From Paracoccus liaowanqingii (GTDB lineage: Bacteria > Pseudomonadota > Alphaproteobacteria > Rhodobacterales > Rhodobacteraceae): a DNA stretch of 64,000 nt. Position numbers and translations under genes: made by a program. Shown in pieces: positions 35,941-52,541 of this stretch. Below the pieces are notes generated by a model. It had not been told where the DNA came from, did not search any database, and saw nothing but the letters and a program-made list of their open reading frames with translations. Where the stretch lies: positions 541,501 to 605,500 of the forward strand of contig NZ_CP038439.1 of NCBI RefSeq assembly GCF_004683865.2, in the 5' to 3' direction. Every line of letters begins with the position of its first letter. Position 1 is the first letter of the stretch.

Positions 35941-36972
35941 TCAGACCAGCCACCAGCCCTTGGCCTTCAGCTGGTTGCGGATCATGCGCTCGGGCGTTCT
36001 GCCGGTCCGGTCGGCAAAGACCGGACGGACCTTGTCGCGGCCCTTTTCCTGATAGACCAGCTTGCGCGCCGGCTCCCAGTCCCGCAGCACGCGCTTGATC
36101 TTGTTGGGGGCCACGGCGGCCTCCAGCGCGGTGATCGCATGATCCGACTGCAGCGCATAGAGCAGCGGCAGCTTGCGGTAATGGCAGGTCACGTCGCCGT
36201 CCAGCCCCGCCAGCTCGGGCCCGGGGCGACCGCCGCCGAAGGACCGGATGACGACGGGCAGGACCGCCTGGTCCAGCCACGGTTCCATCACCTGGCAGGC
36301 CAGTTCGTCATGCGGATCGTCGCGCAGGGCCCGCGCCCAGTCCAGGAAGCGGCGTCCGAATTCGGCGGGATCGGCCCCGAAGAACCAGCCCGCGTTGAAA
36401 TACAGATAGCGTTCCCAATGCTCGTCGGGCTGTGCCGCATCCAGCGTGTCGTCGAAGGGCACCCCGAAGCGGTCATAGATCGATTTCCAGATCCCGGCAT
36501 AGCCCGGCCCGTAGAGCGGCGGCAGCGGCCAGGTGCCCTCGCGCCGCATCGAGGCCGAGGGGCGGTCGAAATCGAAGGCCACGCCGTCCAGCGGGCCGGT
36601 GATCACGGTGTCGGTGTCGAAGAAGACGAAGGGTTCGTTCGCGGGCAGCAGGGCCAGCGCCTCGATCTTGTTGCCCTGCGGATAGGCCGCGCCGAAATGA
36701 TGGGCGACGAAGGGGGTGATCTGGGCCCCCATCTCGGTCAGCAGCTCGCGGCAGGGGTCCGAGATGCGGGTCTCGTGCCCGCTCCACGCGCCCTCGGGCT
36801 GGGGTTCGGCGATGATGACCTTGCCGGACCAGTCGGGGGACTGGGCGCGCAGGCTGGCCATGAAGATGACCGCCTCGTATTCCAACCGGCCGGACTGGGC
36901 AACGATCAGCAGATTGGGATGCTTGTTCATGAGCGCAGCCACCGGACCCTCGTTTTTTCTCAACTTAAGCAT
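35941..36972 (-). CDS. Putative glycosyltransferase with DxD motif
   Basis: The protein of about 343 residues has a Rossmann-like N-terminus (NLLIVAQSGRLEYEAVIFMA) and FVFFDTDTVI carrying the DxD expected for nucleotide-sugar binding. The segments GYAGIWKSIYDRF and RYLYFNAGWFFGADPAEFG resemble GT8-like or related GT-A enzymes. The acceptor is unknown. ATG 36972 is the first ATG; MNKHPNLLIV at 36930 is an equally good start because neither has a strong ribosome site. No polysaccharide cluster surrounds it. Confidence 0.65.
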   Translation of the reverse strand: MLKLRKNEGPVAALMNKHPNLLIVAQSGRLEYEAVIFMASLRAQSPDWSGKVIIAEPQPEGAWSGHETRISDPCRELLTEMGAQITPFVAHHFGAAYPQGNKIEALALLPANEPFVFFDTDTVITGPLDGVAFDFDRPSASMRREGTWPLPPLYGPGYAGIWKSIYDRFGVPFDDTLDAAQPDEHWERYLYFNAGWFFGADPAEFGRRFLDWARALRDDPHDELACQVMEPWLDQAVLPVVIRSFGGGRPGPELAGLDGDVTCHYRKLPLLYALQSDHAITALEAAVAPNKIKRVLRDWEPARKLVYQEKGRDKVRPVFADRTGRTPERMIRNQLKAKGWWLV

Positions 36973-37113
36973 CAACCTAGCCGTGCGGCTGCTTCAGCAA
37001 AACCCCTTCGCACAGAGGTCCGCCGAATTTTCTGCATTTCCGGTCACTGCCGAGGCAGGAATGCGGCCGGAGGGCCGGTTTTCAAAATGAACGGTTCAGG
37101 GAGAGGGGGGAAG

Positions 37114-37197
37114 TGGTGGGCGACCCTGGAATCGAACCAGGCGTGGGTCTCCCCGGCGGAGTTACAGTCCGCTGCCGCACCTTGCAGCACGTCGCCC
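37114..37197 (-). tRNA. tRNA-Tyr (anticodon GTA)
   Basis: A class II tRNA is readable on the minus strand. Acceptor GGGCGAC pairs with GTCGCCC, and the anticodon stem GCGGA/TCCGC closes a CTGTAAC loop with GTA. A long variable arm follows, and the T arm is CCTGG-TTCGATT-CCAGG. CCA is encoded at the 3' end (37114-37116). Confidence 0.97.
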
Positions 37198-37221
37198 GCC
37201 GATCGCTTTCGGCGTGGGGGG

Positions 37222-37250
37222 TGATTAGCGGCCCTGCCGGGGGGCGTCAA
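37222..37250 (-). promoter_or_regulatory. tRNA-Tyr promoter
   Basis: On the minus strand TTGACG (37245-37250) and TAATCA (37222-37227) are separated by 17 bases, placing transcription start about 18 bases before the mature tRNA. The tRNA-Trp promoter at 39267-39295 has the same two hexamers and spacing. Confidence 0.75.
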
Positions 37251-37321
37251 GCGGATTTCCGGGGCTTGCGCGAACGGTCCATCCCGCGCACAGAAGAACC
37301 CGACAGGACAGGAGACCGCGC

Positions 37322-38125
37322 ATGGCCGAGAGGACCCCCACCGCCAAGAAGCCCACATGGGTCATCGACAAGGAGCGCGCCCGCCGCGCCTCGGCGGCCG
37401 AGACGGTGTGGCTGTTCGGTCTGCATGCCGTGCGCGACGCGCTGGCCAACCCGGCGCGCGAGAAGATGCGCCTTGTCGTGACGCAGAACGCCGTCACCCG
37501 GCTTGGCGACCTGCACGGGATGGAGCCCGAGATCATCGATCCGCGCATCTTCGACAAGACCGTGGGCCTGGCCGCCGAAAGCGTCCACCAGGGGGCCGCG
37601 CTGGAGGTCAAGCCGCTCAAATGGGGCAGCCTGTCCGAGGTGGCCCTGCGCGAGGCACCGGGAGAGACGCGCCCGCTGCTGGTCGCGCTGGACCGGGTGA
37701 CCGATCCCCACAATGTCGGCGCGATCCTGCGATCCGCCGAGGTCTTCGGCGCACGCGCGGTCATCGCCCCCGCCCGCCATTCCGCCCCCGAGACGGGCGC
37801 CCTGGCCAAGACCGCCTCGGGCGCGCTGGAACGCCAGCCCTATCTGCGCGTGCCGAACCTGGCCGAGGCGCTGACGCAGTTGAAGAACATGGGCTTCATC
37901 CTGGTCGGCCTGGACGGCACCGGCGACGAGCCGCTGCCCGACCTGATGGGCCGCCTGTCTGGCCGCGCCATCTGCTTGGTGCTGGGCGCCGAGGGGCCGG
38001 GGATGCGCGAGCTGACCATGAAGACCTGCGACCATGTCGCCCGCGTGCCCTTCGCCGCCGATTTCGGATCGCTCAACGTGTCCAATGCGGCGGCGGTGGC
38101 GCTCTACGCGGCGGGGCGGGCGTGA
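37322..38125 (+). CDS. rlmB: 23S rRNA 2'-O-ribose methyltransferase, RlmB/TrmH type (SPOUT)
   Basis: The 267-residue protein has a short L30e-like substrate domain (FGLHAVRDALANPAREKMRL) and a SPOUT domain. The three motifs are DPHNVGAILRSAEVFGARAV near 129-148, LGAEGPGM near 220, and SLNVSNAAAVALY at the end. RlmB methylates G2251 of 23S rRNA. ATG 37322 follows a GACAGGAGA site. It is divergent from tRNA-Tyr. The exact target nucleotide is inferred from the family. Confidence 0.9.
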   Translation: MAERTPTAKKPTWVIDKERARRASAAETVWLFGLHAVRDALANPAREKMRLVVTQNAVTRLGDLHGMEPEIIDPRIFDKTVGLAAESVHQGAALEVKPLKWGSLSEVALREAPGETRPLLVALDRVTDPHNVGAILRSAEVFGARAVIAPARHSAPETGALAKTASGALERQPYLRVPNLAEALTQLKNMGFILVGLDGTGDEPLPDLMGRLSGRAICLVLGAEGPGMRELTMKTCDHVARVPFAADFGSLNVSNAAAVALYAAGRA

Positions 38126-38212
38126 AGATCACATCCCTGCGACGTTTCCCTCTGCCGCGTTGAGATTTGTCCCGCCTGCTGTCAAGTAGACGGACCCAGA
38201 CCCCGGACCCCC

Positions 38213-38614
38213 ATGCGCCCGCTGTGCCTCGCCCTGCTGCTGACCCTGACGCCCGCCCTTCCGGCGGCGGCGCAGGACTGGGCGGTGGGCGGCTTCGACC
38301 CGGTGGGCTATGCGGCCTCGGGCCGGGCCCTGCCGGGGCGCAGCGACATCGCGACGATGTGGAAGGGGCAGGTGTGGCATTTCGCATCCGAGGAGAACCG
38401 CGCCCGCTTCGAGGCCGATCCCCGCGCCTATGCCCCCGCGCTGGACGGGATGTGCCCGATCTCGGTGATCGAGGGGCGTCCGCAGCCGGGCGATCCGCGC
38501 CATTTCGCGGTGGTGGCCGGCAGGCTGTACCTGCTGCGGTCCAATGCGGCGGAACGGCAGCTGCAGCAGGATCCGCGCGGGATCACCGAGCAGGCAAGGC
38601 AGATGTACCGCTGA
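38213..38614 (+). CDS. Secreted YHS-domain protein
   Basis: The 133-residue protein has a signal peptide (MRPLCLALLLTLTPALPAAA, then QD). It is followed by a YHS-like core WAVGGFDPVGYAASGRALPG, WHFASEENRARFEADPRAYAP and ALDGMCPISV. YHS domains can bind metals, and this subgroup is periplasmic. The start codon directly follows an ACCCCGGACCCCC tract that resembles the core of the intergenic repeats. Function unknown. Confidence 0.8.
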   Translation: MRPLCLALLLTLTPALPAAAQDWAVGGFDPVGYAASGRALPGRSDIATMWKGQVWHFASEENRARFEADPRAYAPALDGMCPISVIEGRPQPGDPRHFAVVAGRLYLLRSNAAERQLQQDPRGITEQARQMYR

Positions 38615-38645
38615 CGCCTGCGAATCACGAATACGCGATCAAGGT

Positions 38646-38670
38646 GGAACTTTTGCGACTGATGCCCATT
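38646..38670 (+). promoter_or_regulatory. Candidate promoter of the small RNA
   Basis: GGAAC (38646-38650) and CATT (38667-38670) are separated by 16 bases. This is one base away from the EcfG consensus GGAAC-N16-CGTT. A sigma-70-like alternative, TTGCGA-N17-TAGAGA (38653-38681), overlaps it. Both place the start near the first hairpin of the candidate RNA. Confidence 0.4.
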
Positions 38671-38678
38671 TAGCATAG

Positions 38679-38768
38679 AGAGCATGACCCCGGAACGGTC
38701 ATGCTTAGATCACTGTCCCTCGTTCCGTGACTTGCGCCCGGCCACCCTGTGGACCGGGCGCTTTTTTT
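38679..38768 (+). ncRNA. Candidate small regulatory RNA of about 85-90 nt
   Basis: The gap between the YHS gene and the CoA-binding gene contains a perfect 9-base hairpin (AGCATGACC/GGTCATGCT, 38681-38705). A less structured stretch with TGTCCCTCGTTCC flanked by TCAC/GTGA follows, then an ideal intrinsic terminator ending in seven T (38762-38768). A candidate promoter lies just upstream. No reading frame fits. The 5' hairpin, C/T-rich middle and terminator resemble alphaproteobacterial regulatory RNAs, but I cannot assign a named family. Confidence 0.5.
38734..38768 (+). terminator. Strong intrinsic terminator
   Basis: GCGCCCGG-CCAC and GTGG-A-CCGGGCGC form a 12-pair stem with one bulged A and a CCT loop, followed by seven T. 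It ends the candidate small RNA (or, less likely, a long YHS mRNA tail) before the CoA-binding gene. Confidence 0.92.
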
Positions 38769-38814
38769 GAGGAAACGTGGCGCCTTGACCGGCGGTGCCA
38801 GAGGGGGGACGCAG

Positions 38815-39246
38815 ATGACCATCCAGACGAGCATGGACGAGGAGATCGCCAGGATCGCGCAGACCGTCAAGGTCGTGGCGATGGTCGGGCTGTCGCCCAA
38901 CGAGGCACGGCCCAGCTGGGGCGTGGCGCGCTATCTGCAGTCCTGCCGCATCCGGGTGATCCCGGTCAATCCGGGCCATGCGGGCGGCACCATCCTGGGC
39001 GAGAAGGTCCATGCCGACCTGGCCTCCATCCCGCCCGAGGCGGGGGTCCAGATGGTCGACATCTTCCGCCGCTCGGAGGCGGTGGGCGGGATCGTGGATC
39101 AGGCCCTGGTCCATCTGCGCGATCTGCAGGTGATCTGGACGCAACTCGGCGTGCGCGACGACGCGGCCGCGGCACGGGCCCGGGCCGCTGGCGTGGCGGT
39201 GACCCAGGACCGCTGCCCCAAGATCGAATTCCCGCGCTTCCTGTAG
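38815..39246 (+). CDS. CoA-binding domain protein (YccU-like)
   Basis: The 143-residue protein is a single CoA-binding Rossmann domain. It shows VKVVAMVGLSPNEARPSWGV, YLQSCRIRVIPVNPGHAG, VQMVDIFRRSEAVGGIVDQA and VIWTQLGVRDDAAAARARAA, and ends at DRCPKIEFPRF with a conserved Cys. Such proteins resemble the ligand domain of succinyl-CoA synthetase but their role is unknown. ATG 38815 follows GAGGGGGGA; the frame start at 38749 is inside the terminator. Confidence 0.88.
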   Translation: MTIQTSMDEEIARIAQTVKVVAMVGLSPNEARPSWGVARYLQSCRIRVIPVNPGHAGGTILGEKVHADLASIPPEAGVQMVDIFRRSEAVGGIVDQALVHLRDLQVIWTQLGVRDDAAAARARAAGVAVTQDRCPKIEFPRFL

Positions 39247-39266
39247 GAACGGCGCCGGTTATCTGC

Positions 39267-39295
39267 TTGACGGGCGGGCGGGGCGGTTCTAATCA
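39267..39295 (+). promoter_or_regulatory. tRNA-Trp/secE/nusG promoter
   Basis: TTGACG (39267-39272) and TAATCA (39290-39295) with a 17-base spacer put the start near 39302, five bases before tRNA-Trp. secE and nusG follow without an obvious terminator, so they are probably read through from here. Confidence 0.75.
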
Positions 39296-39306
39296 GGCCC
39301 GACCTC

Positions 39307-39382
39307 AGGGGTATAGCTCAGTTGGTAGAGCATCGGTCTCCAAAACCGAGGGTCGTGGGTTCGAGTCCCCCTGCCCCTGCCA
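39307..39382 (+). tRNA. tRNA-Trp (anticodon CCA)
   Basis: Acceptor AGGGGTA pairs with TGCCCCT, the D arm is GCTCAGTTGGTAGAGC, and anticodon stem TCGGT/ACCGA encloses CTCCAAA with CCA. The T arm contains GTTCGAGTC. The discriminator is G and CCA is encoded (39380-39382). Its place before secE is typical. Confidence 0.97.
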
Positions 39383-39502
39383 GGTCCTTCCGCCAGACCT
39401 GCGATCCGTCCGCCCGGCCCCGACAGGGGCGCCGCGTTCCGGGTTGAAATGCCCGGCCCGCCCGGCTAGACCCGCGCCTGCACTCGCCCAAGGAGCCTGC
39501 CC

Positions 39503-39697
39503 GTGGCCAATCCCGTCCAATTCATCAACCAGGTCCGCGCCGAGGCGGCCAAGATCACTTGGCCAACGCGCCGCGAGGTGATCACGACGACCATCATGGT
39601 CTTGATCTTCGCCTCGATCACCAGCCTGTTCTTCTTCCTGGTCGATCTGGCCATCCGGACGGGTCTGACCCAGGGCCTGCGCCTGATCAGCGGCTGA
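39503..39697 (+). CDS. secE: Preprotein translocase subunit SecE
   Basis: The 64-residue single-span protein has the amphipathic helix MANPVQFINQVRAEAAKITW, the conserved WPTRREV turn, and the membrane span TTTIMVLIFASITSLFFFLV. SecE clamps SecY in the translocon. It starts at GTG 39503 with AAGGAG upstream. Confidence 0.95.
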   Translation: MANPVQFINQVRAEAAKITWPTRREVITTTIMVLIFASITSLFFFLVDLAIRTGLTQGLRLISG

Positions 39698-39870
39698 TCG
39701 GGGCTTGCAATTGGCGGTCAGGGGCGGTATCTGCCCCCGACTGTCCGGAAGACGGCGTGCAACGGTTTGGCGTGCGCGCCGATTTCGATTTTTTCGGACA
39801 TGATGGAATTCAAGGGGTTGGCGCGGCATCCGCGTGATTCCCGACAGGAAGAGCAGGGGTCGATCGAGAC

Positions 39871-40407
39871 ATGGCAAAACGGTGGTATTCGGTCAGCGTC
39901 CTGTCGAACTTCGAAAAGAAGGTCGCCGAGGCGATTCGCCAGTCCGTCGCCGAGAAGGGGCTGGAGGAGCAGATCGACGAGGTGCTGGTCCCGACCGAGG
40001 AAGTAATCGAGATCCGTCGCGGCAAGAAGGTCACGTCCGAGCGGCGCTTCATGCCCGGCTATGTTCTGGTCCACATGGACATGTCGGACCGGACCTATCA
40101 CCTGGTCAACTCGATCAACCGCGTCACCGGGTTCCTCGGCGCGCAGGGCAAGCCGATGCCCATGCGCGACGACGAGGTGAACACGATGCTGAACCGCTCG
40201 GGCGACGGGGCACCGGCCGCACCGCGCAACCTGATCCGCTTCGACGTGGGCGAGCGCGTCAGCGTCACCGACGGCCCGTTCGAGGGATTCTCGGGCATGG
40301 TCGAGGAAGTGGACGAGATCTCGTCGCGCGTGAAGGTCACCGTGTCGATCTTTGGCCGGCCGACGCCGGTCGAACTGGAATTCACGCAGGTTTCCAAGAC
40401 CTCGTGA
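39871..40407 (+). CDS. nusG: Transcription termination/antitermination protein NusG
   Basis: The 178-residue protein has the NGN domain (KRWYSVSVLSNFEKKVAEAI, MPGYVLVHMDMSDRTYHLVN) and a C-terminal KOW domain (VGERVSVTDGPFEGFSGMVE). It binds RNA polymerase, reduces pausing, and links to Rho and ribosomal protein S10. It precedes rplK in the usual order. Confidence 0.97.
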   Translation: MAKRWYSVSVLSNFEKKVAEAIRQSVAEKGLEEQIDEVLVPTEEVIEIRRGKKVTSERRFMPGYVLVHMDMSDRTYHLVNSINRVTGFLGAQGKPMPMRDDEVNTMLNRSGDGAPAAPRNLIRFDVGERVSVTDGPFEGFSGMVEEVDEISSRVKVTVSIFGRPTPVELEFTQVSKTS

Positions 40408-40482
40408 GACGTTGCGGGAGGCCGTAGGGCCGTACCGCTAAATCGGCCTCATTTGCGGGCCTGATGACAAGGAGAAGGCCAC

Positions 40483-40935
40483 ATGGCCAAGAAAGTTGTT
40501 GGCAGCCTGAAGCTGCAGATCAAGGCGGGCCAAGCGAACCCGTCGCCCCCGGTTGGCCCCGCTCTGGGTCAGCGCGGCATCAATATCATGGCCTTCTGCA
40601 AGGAGTTCAACGCTCGCACGCAGGAGATGGAGCAGGGTTCGCCCGTGCCCGTCGTGATCACCTATTACGCCGACAAGTCGTTCAGCTTCGAGACGAAGAC
40701 GCCCCCGGCGTCCTTCCTGCTGAAGAAGGCCGCCGGCCTGAAGCCTGTCGGCAAGCGCAACCGCGCCAAGGGTTCGGACAAGCCGGGCCGCAACAACGCG
40801 GGTTCGGTGACCGTCAAGCAGGTGCGCGAGATCGCCGAATCCAAGATGGCGGATCTGTCCGCGAACGACGTCGAAGCCGCGATGAAGATCATCGTGGGCT
40901 CGGCCCGGTCGATCGGTATCGAGGTGAGGGGCTGA
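40483..40935 (+). CDS. rplK: 50S ribosomal protein L11
   Basis: The 150-residue protein begins [20 protein letters not shown], then [20 protein letters not shown] and ends with the rRNA-binding domain including [12 protein letters not shown]11 binds the GTPase-associated centre of 23S rRNA and is needed for RelA activation. AAGGAGAAGG lies before ATG 40483. rplA starts two bases after its stop. Confidence 0.98.
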   Translation: MAKKVVGSLKLQIKAGQANPSPPVGPALGQRGINIMAFCKEFNARTQEMEQGSPVPVVITYYADKSFSFETKTPPASFLLKKAAGLKPVGKRNRAKGSDKPGRNNAGSVTVKQVREIAESKMADLSANDVEAAMKIIVGSARSIGIEVRG

Positions 40936-40937
40936 TC

Positions 40938-41636
40938 ATGGCAAACACGTCAAAGAAAAAAGTCGCCGCCCGCGCCGCGTTCGAGGGCAAGACCAACCTG
41001 ACCGTCGAGGACGCCGTCAAGCTGGTCAAGTCGCAGGCTTCGGCCAAGTTCGACGAGACCATCGAGATCGCGCTGAATCTGGGCGTCGACCCGCGTCACG
41101 CCGACCAGATGGTCCGCGGCGTGGTCACGCTGCCCGCTGGCACCGGCAAGGACGTCCGCGTCGCCGTCTTCGCCCGCGGCCCCAAGGCTGACGAGGCAAA
41201 AGCCTCCGGAGCCGACATCGTCGGCGCCGAGGACCTGATGGAGACCATCCAGTCCGGCAAGATCGAGTTCGACCGCTGCATCGCGACACCGGACATGATG
41301 CCGCTGGTCGGTCGTCTGGGCAAGATCCTGGGCCCGCGCAACCTGATGCCGAACCCCAAGGTCGGCACCGTGACCATGGACGTGACCGCTGCGGTCAATG
41401 CGGCCAAGGGCGGCGAGGTCCAGTTCAAGGCCGAGAAGGCCGGCGTGGTCCATGCGGGCATCGGCAAGGTCTCGTTCGACGAGGACAAGCTGGCCCAGAA
41501 CCTGCGCGCCTTCGTGGACGCGGTCAGCCGCGCCAAGCCGACCGGTGCCAAGGGCACCTACATGAAGAAGGTCTCGATCAGCTCGACGATGGGTCCGGGC
41601 GTGTCGGTGGATGTCGTGTCGGCAACCGCCAGCTGA
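40938..41636 (+). CDS. rplA: 50S ribosomal protein L1
   Basis: The 232-residue protein has the L1 signatures [40 protein letters not shown], and the C-terminal [21 protein letters not shown]1 forms the mobile L1 stalk and represses its own operon by binding the mRNA leader. ATG 40938 is close behind rplK. Frame extensions to 40464 are shadows of rplK. Confidence 0.98.
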   Translation: MANTSKKKVAARAAFEGKTNLTVEDAVKLVKSQASAKFDETIEIALNLGVDPRHADQMVRGVVTLPAGTGKDVRVAVFARGPKADEAKASGADIVGAEDLMETIQSGKIEFDRCIATPDMMPLVGRLGKILGPRNLMPNPKVGTVTMDVTAAVNAAKGGEVQFKAEKAGVVHAGIGKVSFDEDKLAQNLRAFVDAVSRAKPTGAKGTYMKKVSISSTMGPGVSVDVVSATAS

Positions 41637-41893
41637 GGCCAGGAGGTGGGGTAACCCCCACCCTGCGAAATTCCCCGGTCTTCGGGCCGGGGATGGCGGG
41701 GCCGCAAGGCCCTGTCCTGTCCGAGACGGAGGGTGTGGGGGAAACCCCGCTTAATTGCCTTCCTGAGATGGGGAAGCGTTTTTCCGAAGGTCCCGACCTT
41801 CGGGTGATCTTGCCCTGAACGGACCCGACCCGGTCCCATTCGAGACCGGGAAAAGTGAGAGCCGGGGGGAAACCCCCAACTTGGAGTGAAACC
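41637..41893 (+). promoter_or_regulatory. rplJ leader, probable L10(L8) autoregulatory region
   Basis: The 257-base gap between rplA and rplJ is rich in hairpins: CCCCGG-TCTTCGGG-CCGGGG near 41670, GGGCC-GCAA-GGCCC, GGTCCCGACCTTCGGG near 41800, and GGGGG-AAA-CCCCC just before the start. L10 leaders in bacteria are structured in this way and allow L10-L7/L12 to repress translation. Homology to the L10 leader family is inferred from position. Confidence 0.55.
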
Positions 41894-42409
41894 GTGGATA
41901 GAGCACAAAAAGAACAGCTGGTCGACGAACTCGGCCAGATCTTTGAAAGCTCTGGCGTCGTGGTGGTTGCCCACTACGAGGGGATGACGGTTGCACATAT
42001 GCAGGACCTCCGCTCGCGCATGCGCGAAGCCGGCGGTTCGGTTCGCGTTGCCAAGAACAAGCTCGCCAAGATCGCCCTGGAGGGAAAGCCTTGCGCAAGC
42101 ATCGCCGACTATCTGACGGGCATGACCGTGCTCACCTATTCGGAAGATCCGACCGCTGCGGCCCGGATCGCCGACAAGTACGCCAAGGATAACGAACGCT
42201 TCGTGATCCTGGGCGGCGCAATGGGTGATGCGGCTCTGGACCCTGCCGGTGTGAAAGCCGTCGCCTCGATGCCGTCGCGTGAAGAGCTCATCGCTCAGAT
42301 CGTGTCCTGCCTCGGAGCGCCTGCTTCCAATATCGCCGGTGCCATTGGCGCGCCTGCTTCGAACATCGCGAGCATCCTCACGACCCTCGAGGAACGTGAG
42401 GCTGCGTAA
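41894..42409 (+). CDS. rplJ: 50S ribosomal protein L10
   Basis: The 171-residue protein starts at GTG 41894 ([20 protein letters not shown]) with GGAG upstream. It has [33 protein letters not shown], and a C-terminal helix that anchors L7/L12 dimers. An in-frame start at 41855 would include leader sequence. L10 forms the base of the ribosomal stalk. Confidence 0.97.
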   Translation: MDRAQKEQLVDELGQIFESSGVVVVAHYEGMTVAHMQDLRSRMREAGGSVRVAKNKLAKIALEGKPCASIADYLTGMTVLTYSEDPTAAARIADKYAKDNERFVILGGAMGDAALDPAGVKAVASMPSREELIAQIVSCLGAPASNIAGAIGAPASNIASILTTLEEREAA

Positions 42410-42474
42410 GCAACCTGATCCCGTCTGGTGGTTGAAGACCCGACGTTGGAACATTAACTGGAAAGAACGGAAAA

Positions 42475-42846
42475 ATGGCTGACCTGAAACAACTCGCAGA
42501 ACAAATTGTGGGCCTGACGCTGCTGGAAGCCCAGGAGCTCAAGACCATCCTGAAGGACGAATACGGCATCGAGCCCGCTGCCGGCGGCGCCGTCATGATG
42601 GCCGGTCCTGCTGCTGCCGCCGAAGTCGCGGAAGAGAAGACCGAATTCGACGTCGTCCTGCTGGAAGCCGGCGCCAACAAGATCAACGTGATCAAGGAAG
42701 TGCGCGGCATCACCGGTCTGGGCCTGAAAGAAGCCAAGGACCTGGTCGAAGCCGGCGGCAAGGTCAAGGAAGGCGCGTCCAAGGCTGATGCCGAGGAAGT
42801 GAAGAAGAAGCTCGAAGCGGCTGGCGCCAAGGTCGAGCTGAAGTAA
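42475..42846 (+). CDS. rplL: 50S ribosomal protein L7/L12
   Basis: The 123-residue stalk protein has an N-terminal dimerisation domain ([20 protein letters not shown]), an Ala-rich hinge around residue 45, and the C-terminal domain [20 protein letters not shown] then [20 protein letters not shown]. It recruits translation factors. It lies 65 bases after rplJ and ahead of rpoB. Confidence 0.98.
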   Translation: MADLKQLAEQIVGLTLLEAQELKTILKDEYGIEPAAGGAVMMAGPAAAAEVAEEKTEFDVVLLEAGANKINVIKEVRGITGLGLKEAKDLVEAGGKVKEGASKADAEEVKKKLEAAGAKVELK

Positions 42847-42870
42847 TCGGCCGACAGGCCACGACGATCA

Positions 42871-42900
42871 GGCAGGGTCCGGGGTTTCCCGGTCCCTGCC
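42871..42900 (+). promoter_or_regulatory. Hairpin between rplL and rpoB
   Basis: GGCAGGG-T-CCGGG and CCCGG-T-CCCTGCC pair with one T-T mismatch around a GTTT loop. No T tract follows. Hairpins at this point often act as partial attenuators or RNase III sites that set the ratio of stalk protein to polymerase. A second short dyad, GGTCTGCC-T-GGCAGACC, follows at about 42919-42935. Function is inferred. Confidence 0.45.
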
Positions 42901-43074
42901 GAACCTGTCTTGACGGTCGGTCTGCCTGGCAGACCTCCCCTCAGGGCATGTTCGAGGTTCGGGAGCCGCGCGGTGGGACGCGCGGCACGAATGGAACCTC
43001 ACCCCTGCATTCGTAGGCGCGTCCCGGGGGCCCCCGACCCGGACGCGCGCGAAGACGAAAGGTGACAAGACCCC

Positions 43075-47220
<4,146 letters not shown>

Positions 47221-47272
47221 GGGCGCAAGCCTTCACTTCGCCCCATCCCGTGCCCTTCATTAGGAATTGAAA

Positions 47273-51529
<4,257 letters not shown>

Positions 51530-51549
51530 TCCTTGCCCCCTGACCACCG

Positions 51550-51585
51550 CGAAGGCCCGGCACCCAGTGCCGGGCCTTCGTCTTT
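51550..51585 (+). terminator. rpoBC operon terminator
   Basis: CGAAGGCCCGGCAC and GTGCCGGGCCTTCG form a perfect 14-pair stem with a CCA loop, followed by TCTTT. It lies 20 bases after rpoC and separates the operon from the next gene. Confidence 0.92.
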
Positions 51586-51638
51586 CGGGTTGACCGCCCT
51601 TGCCCGGCGCACATACTGCGCCAGTCGTTCAAGGAACC

Positions 51639-52499
51639 ATGATGCGCATCCAAGTCCTGGGCCTGTGTCGATTTTCGCTGCTGGTGCAGGGCGATTTCCA
51701 GACCACCGGCGAGGATCTGGACGACAACCGCGCCATCCTCTACGACCCCGCCCGGCTGGAACGCCGGATGCGCTGGTTCGAGACGCTCTGCGTGCCGCCG
51801 CTGATGGCGCAGACGGACCCCGACTTCACCCTGATCGTCGCCACCGGCGAGGACCTGCCCGAGCCCTGGGCCGGGCGCTTGCAGGCCGTGGCCGAGGTCG
51901 TCCCGCAGATCCGCATCGAATGCCTGCCCCCCGGCCGCCACGCGCCCCTGTGCCGCGAGGCCTTGGCCCGACATGTCGATTCGACAGCCGACGTGGTGGC
52001 GCAGTTCCGCATGGATGACGACGATGCGGTGGCCATCGACTATGTTGCCCATATCCGGGCCGATCACCGGCTGGCCGCCCGGATGACCCATAAGCACCAT
52101 CCCGTCGTGGTGAACTATACCAGCGGGATCGTGGCGCGGCTGGAGGATGGCGACCTTACGCTGCATGCCGAGATGGCGCAGAACTGGGGCCTGGCGCAGA
52201 CCTTCTATTTCCCGGGCGGCGAGGTGCGGTCGCTGATGAACTATCGCCACGACAAGGTCTGGGCCAAGGTGCCGACGCTCACGCTGCCCGGCCCGGTCAT
52301 GTGGATCCGCGGCCATCACGACGTGAACGACAGCCGCGGCCACCTGATCGGCAAGAACCGCGTCGCCGCCGACCCCGACGAACTGCCCCGCCTGCTGGAA
52401 CGCCGCTTCAACCTGGATCTGGAAGATCTGCGCGCCGCCCTGACCCTGCCGCTGCACCAGCCTCTGCCGGGCGACGGCCCCGCCATCCCGCCCGCCTGA
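51639..52499 (+). CDS. Putative rhamnosyl/glycosyltransferase (PF11316-like), paralogue 1
   Basis: The 286-residue protein begins MMRIQVLGLCRFSLLVQGDF and has YDPARLERRMRWFETLCVPP and [20 protein letters not shown]. An acidic FRMDDDDAVAIDYV block is the probable metal/nucleotide-sugar site. It looks like the putative rhamnosyl transferase family. The gene at 53480-54331 is clearly homologous, so the two flank a transporter. AAGGA precedes ATG 51639. The acceptor and sugar are unknown. Confidence 0.72.
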   Translation: MMRIQVLGLCRFSLLVQGDFQTTGEDLDDNRAILYDPARLERRMRWFETLCVPPLMAQTDPDFTLIVATGEDLPEPWAGRLQAVAEVVPQIRIECLPPGRHAPLCREALARHVDSTADVVAQFRMDDDDAVAIDYVAHIRADHRLAARMTHKHHPVVVNYTSGIVARLEDGDLTLHAEMAQNWGLAQTFYFPGGEVRSLMNYRHDKVWAKVPTLTLPGPVMWIRGHHDVNDSRGHLIGKNRVAADPDELPRLLERRFNLDLEDLRAALTLPLHQPLPGDGPAIPPA

Positions 52500-52541
52500 T
52501 ACCCTCGCCCGACCCCCTCAAGCCCCCCGGACCCTTTTCCC

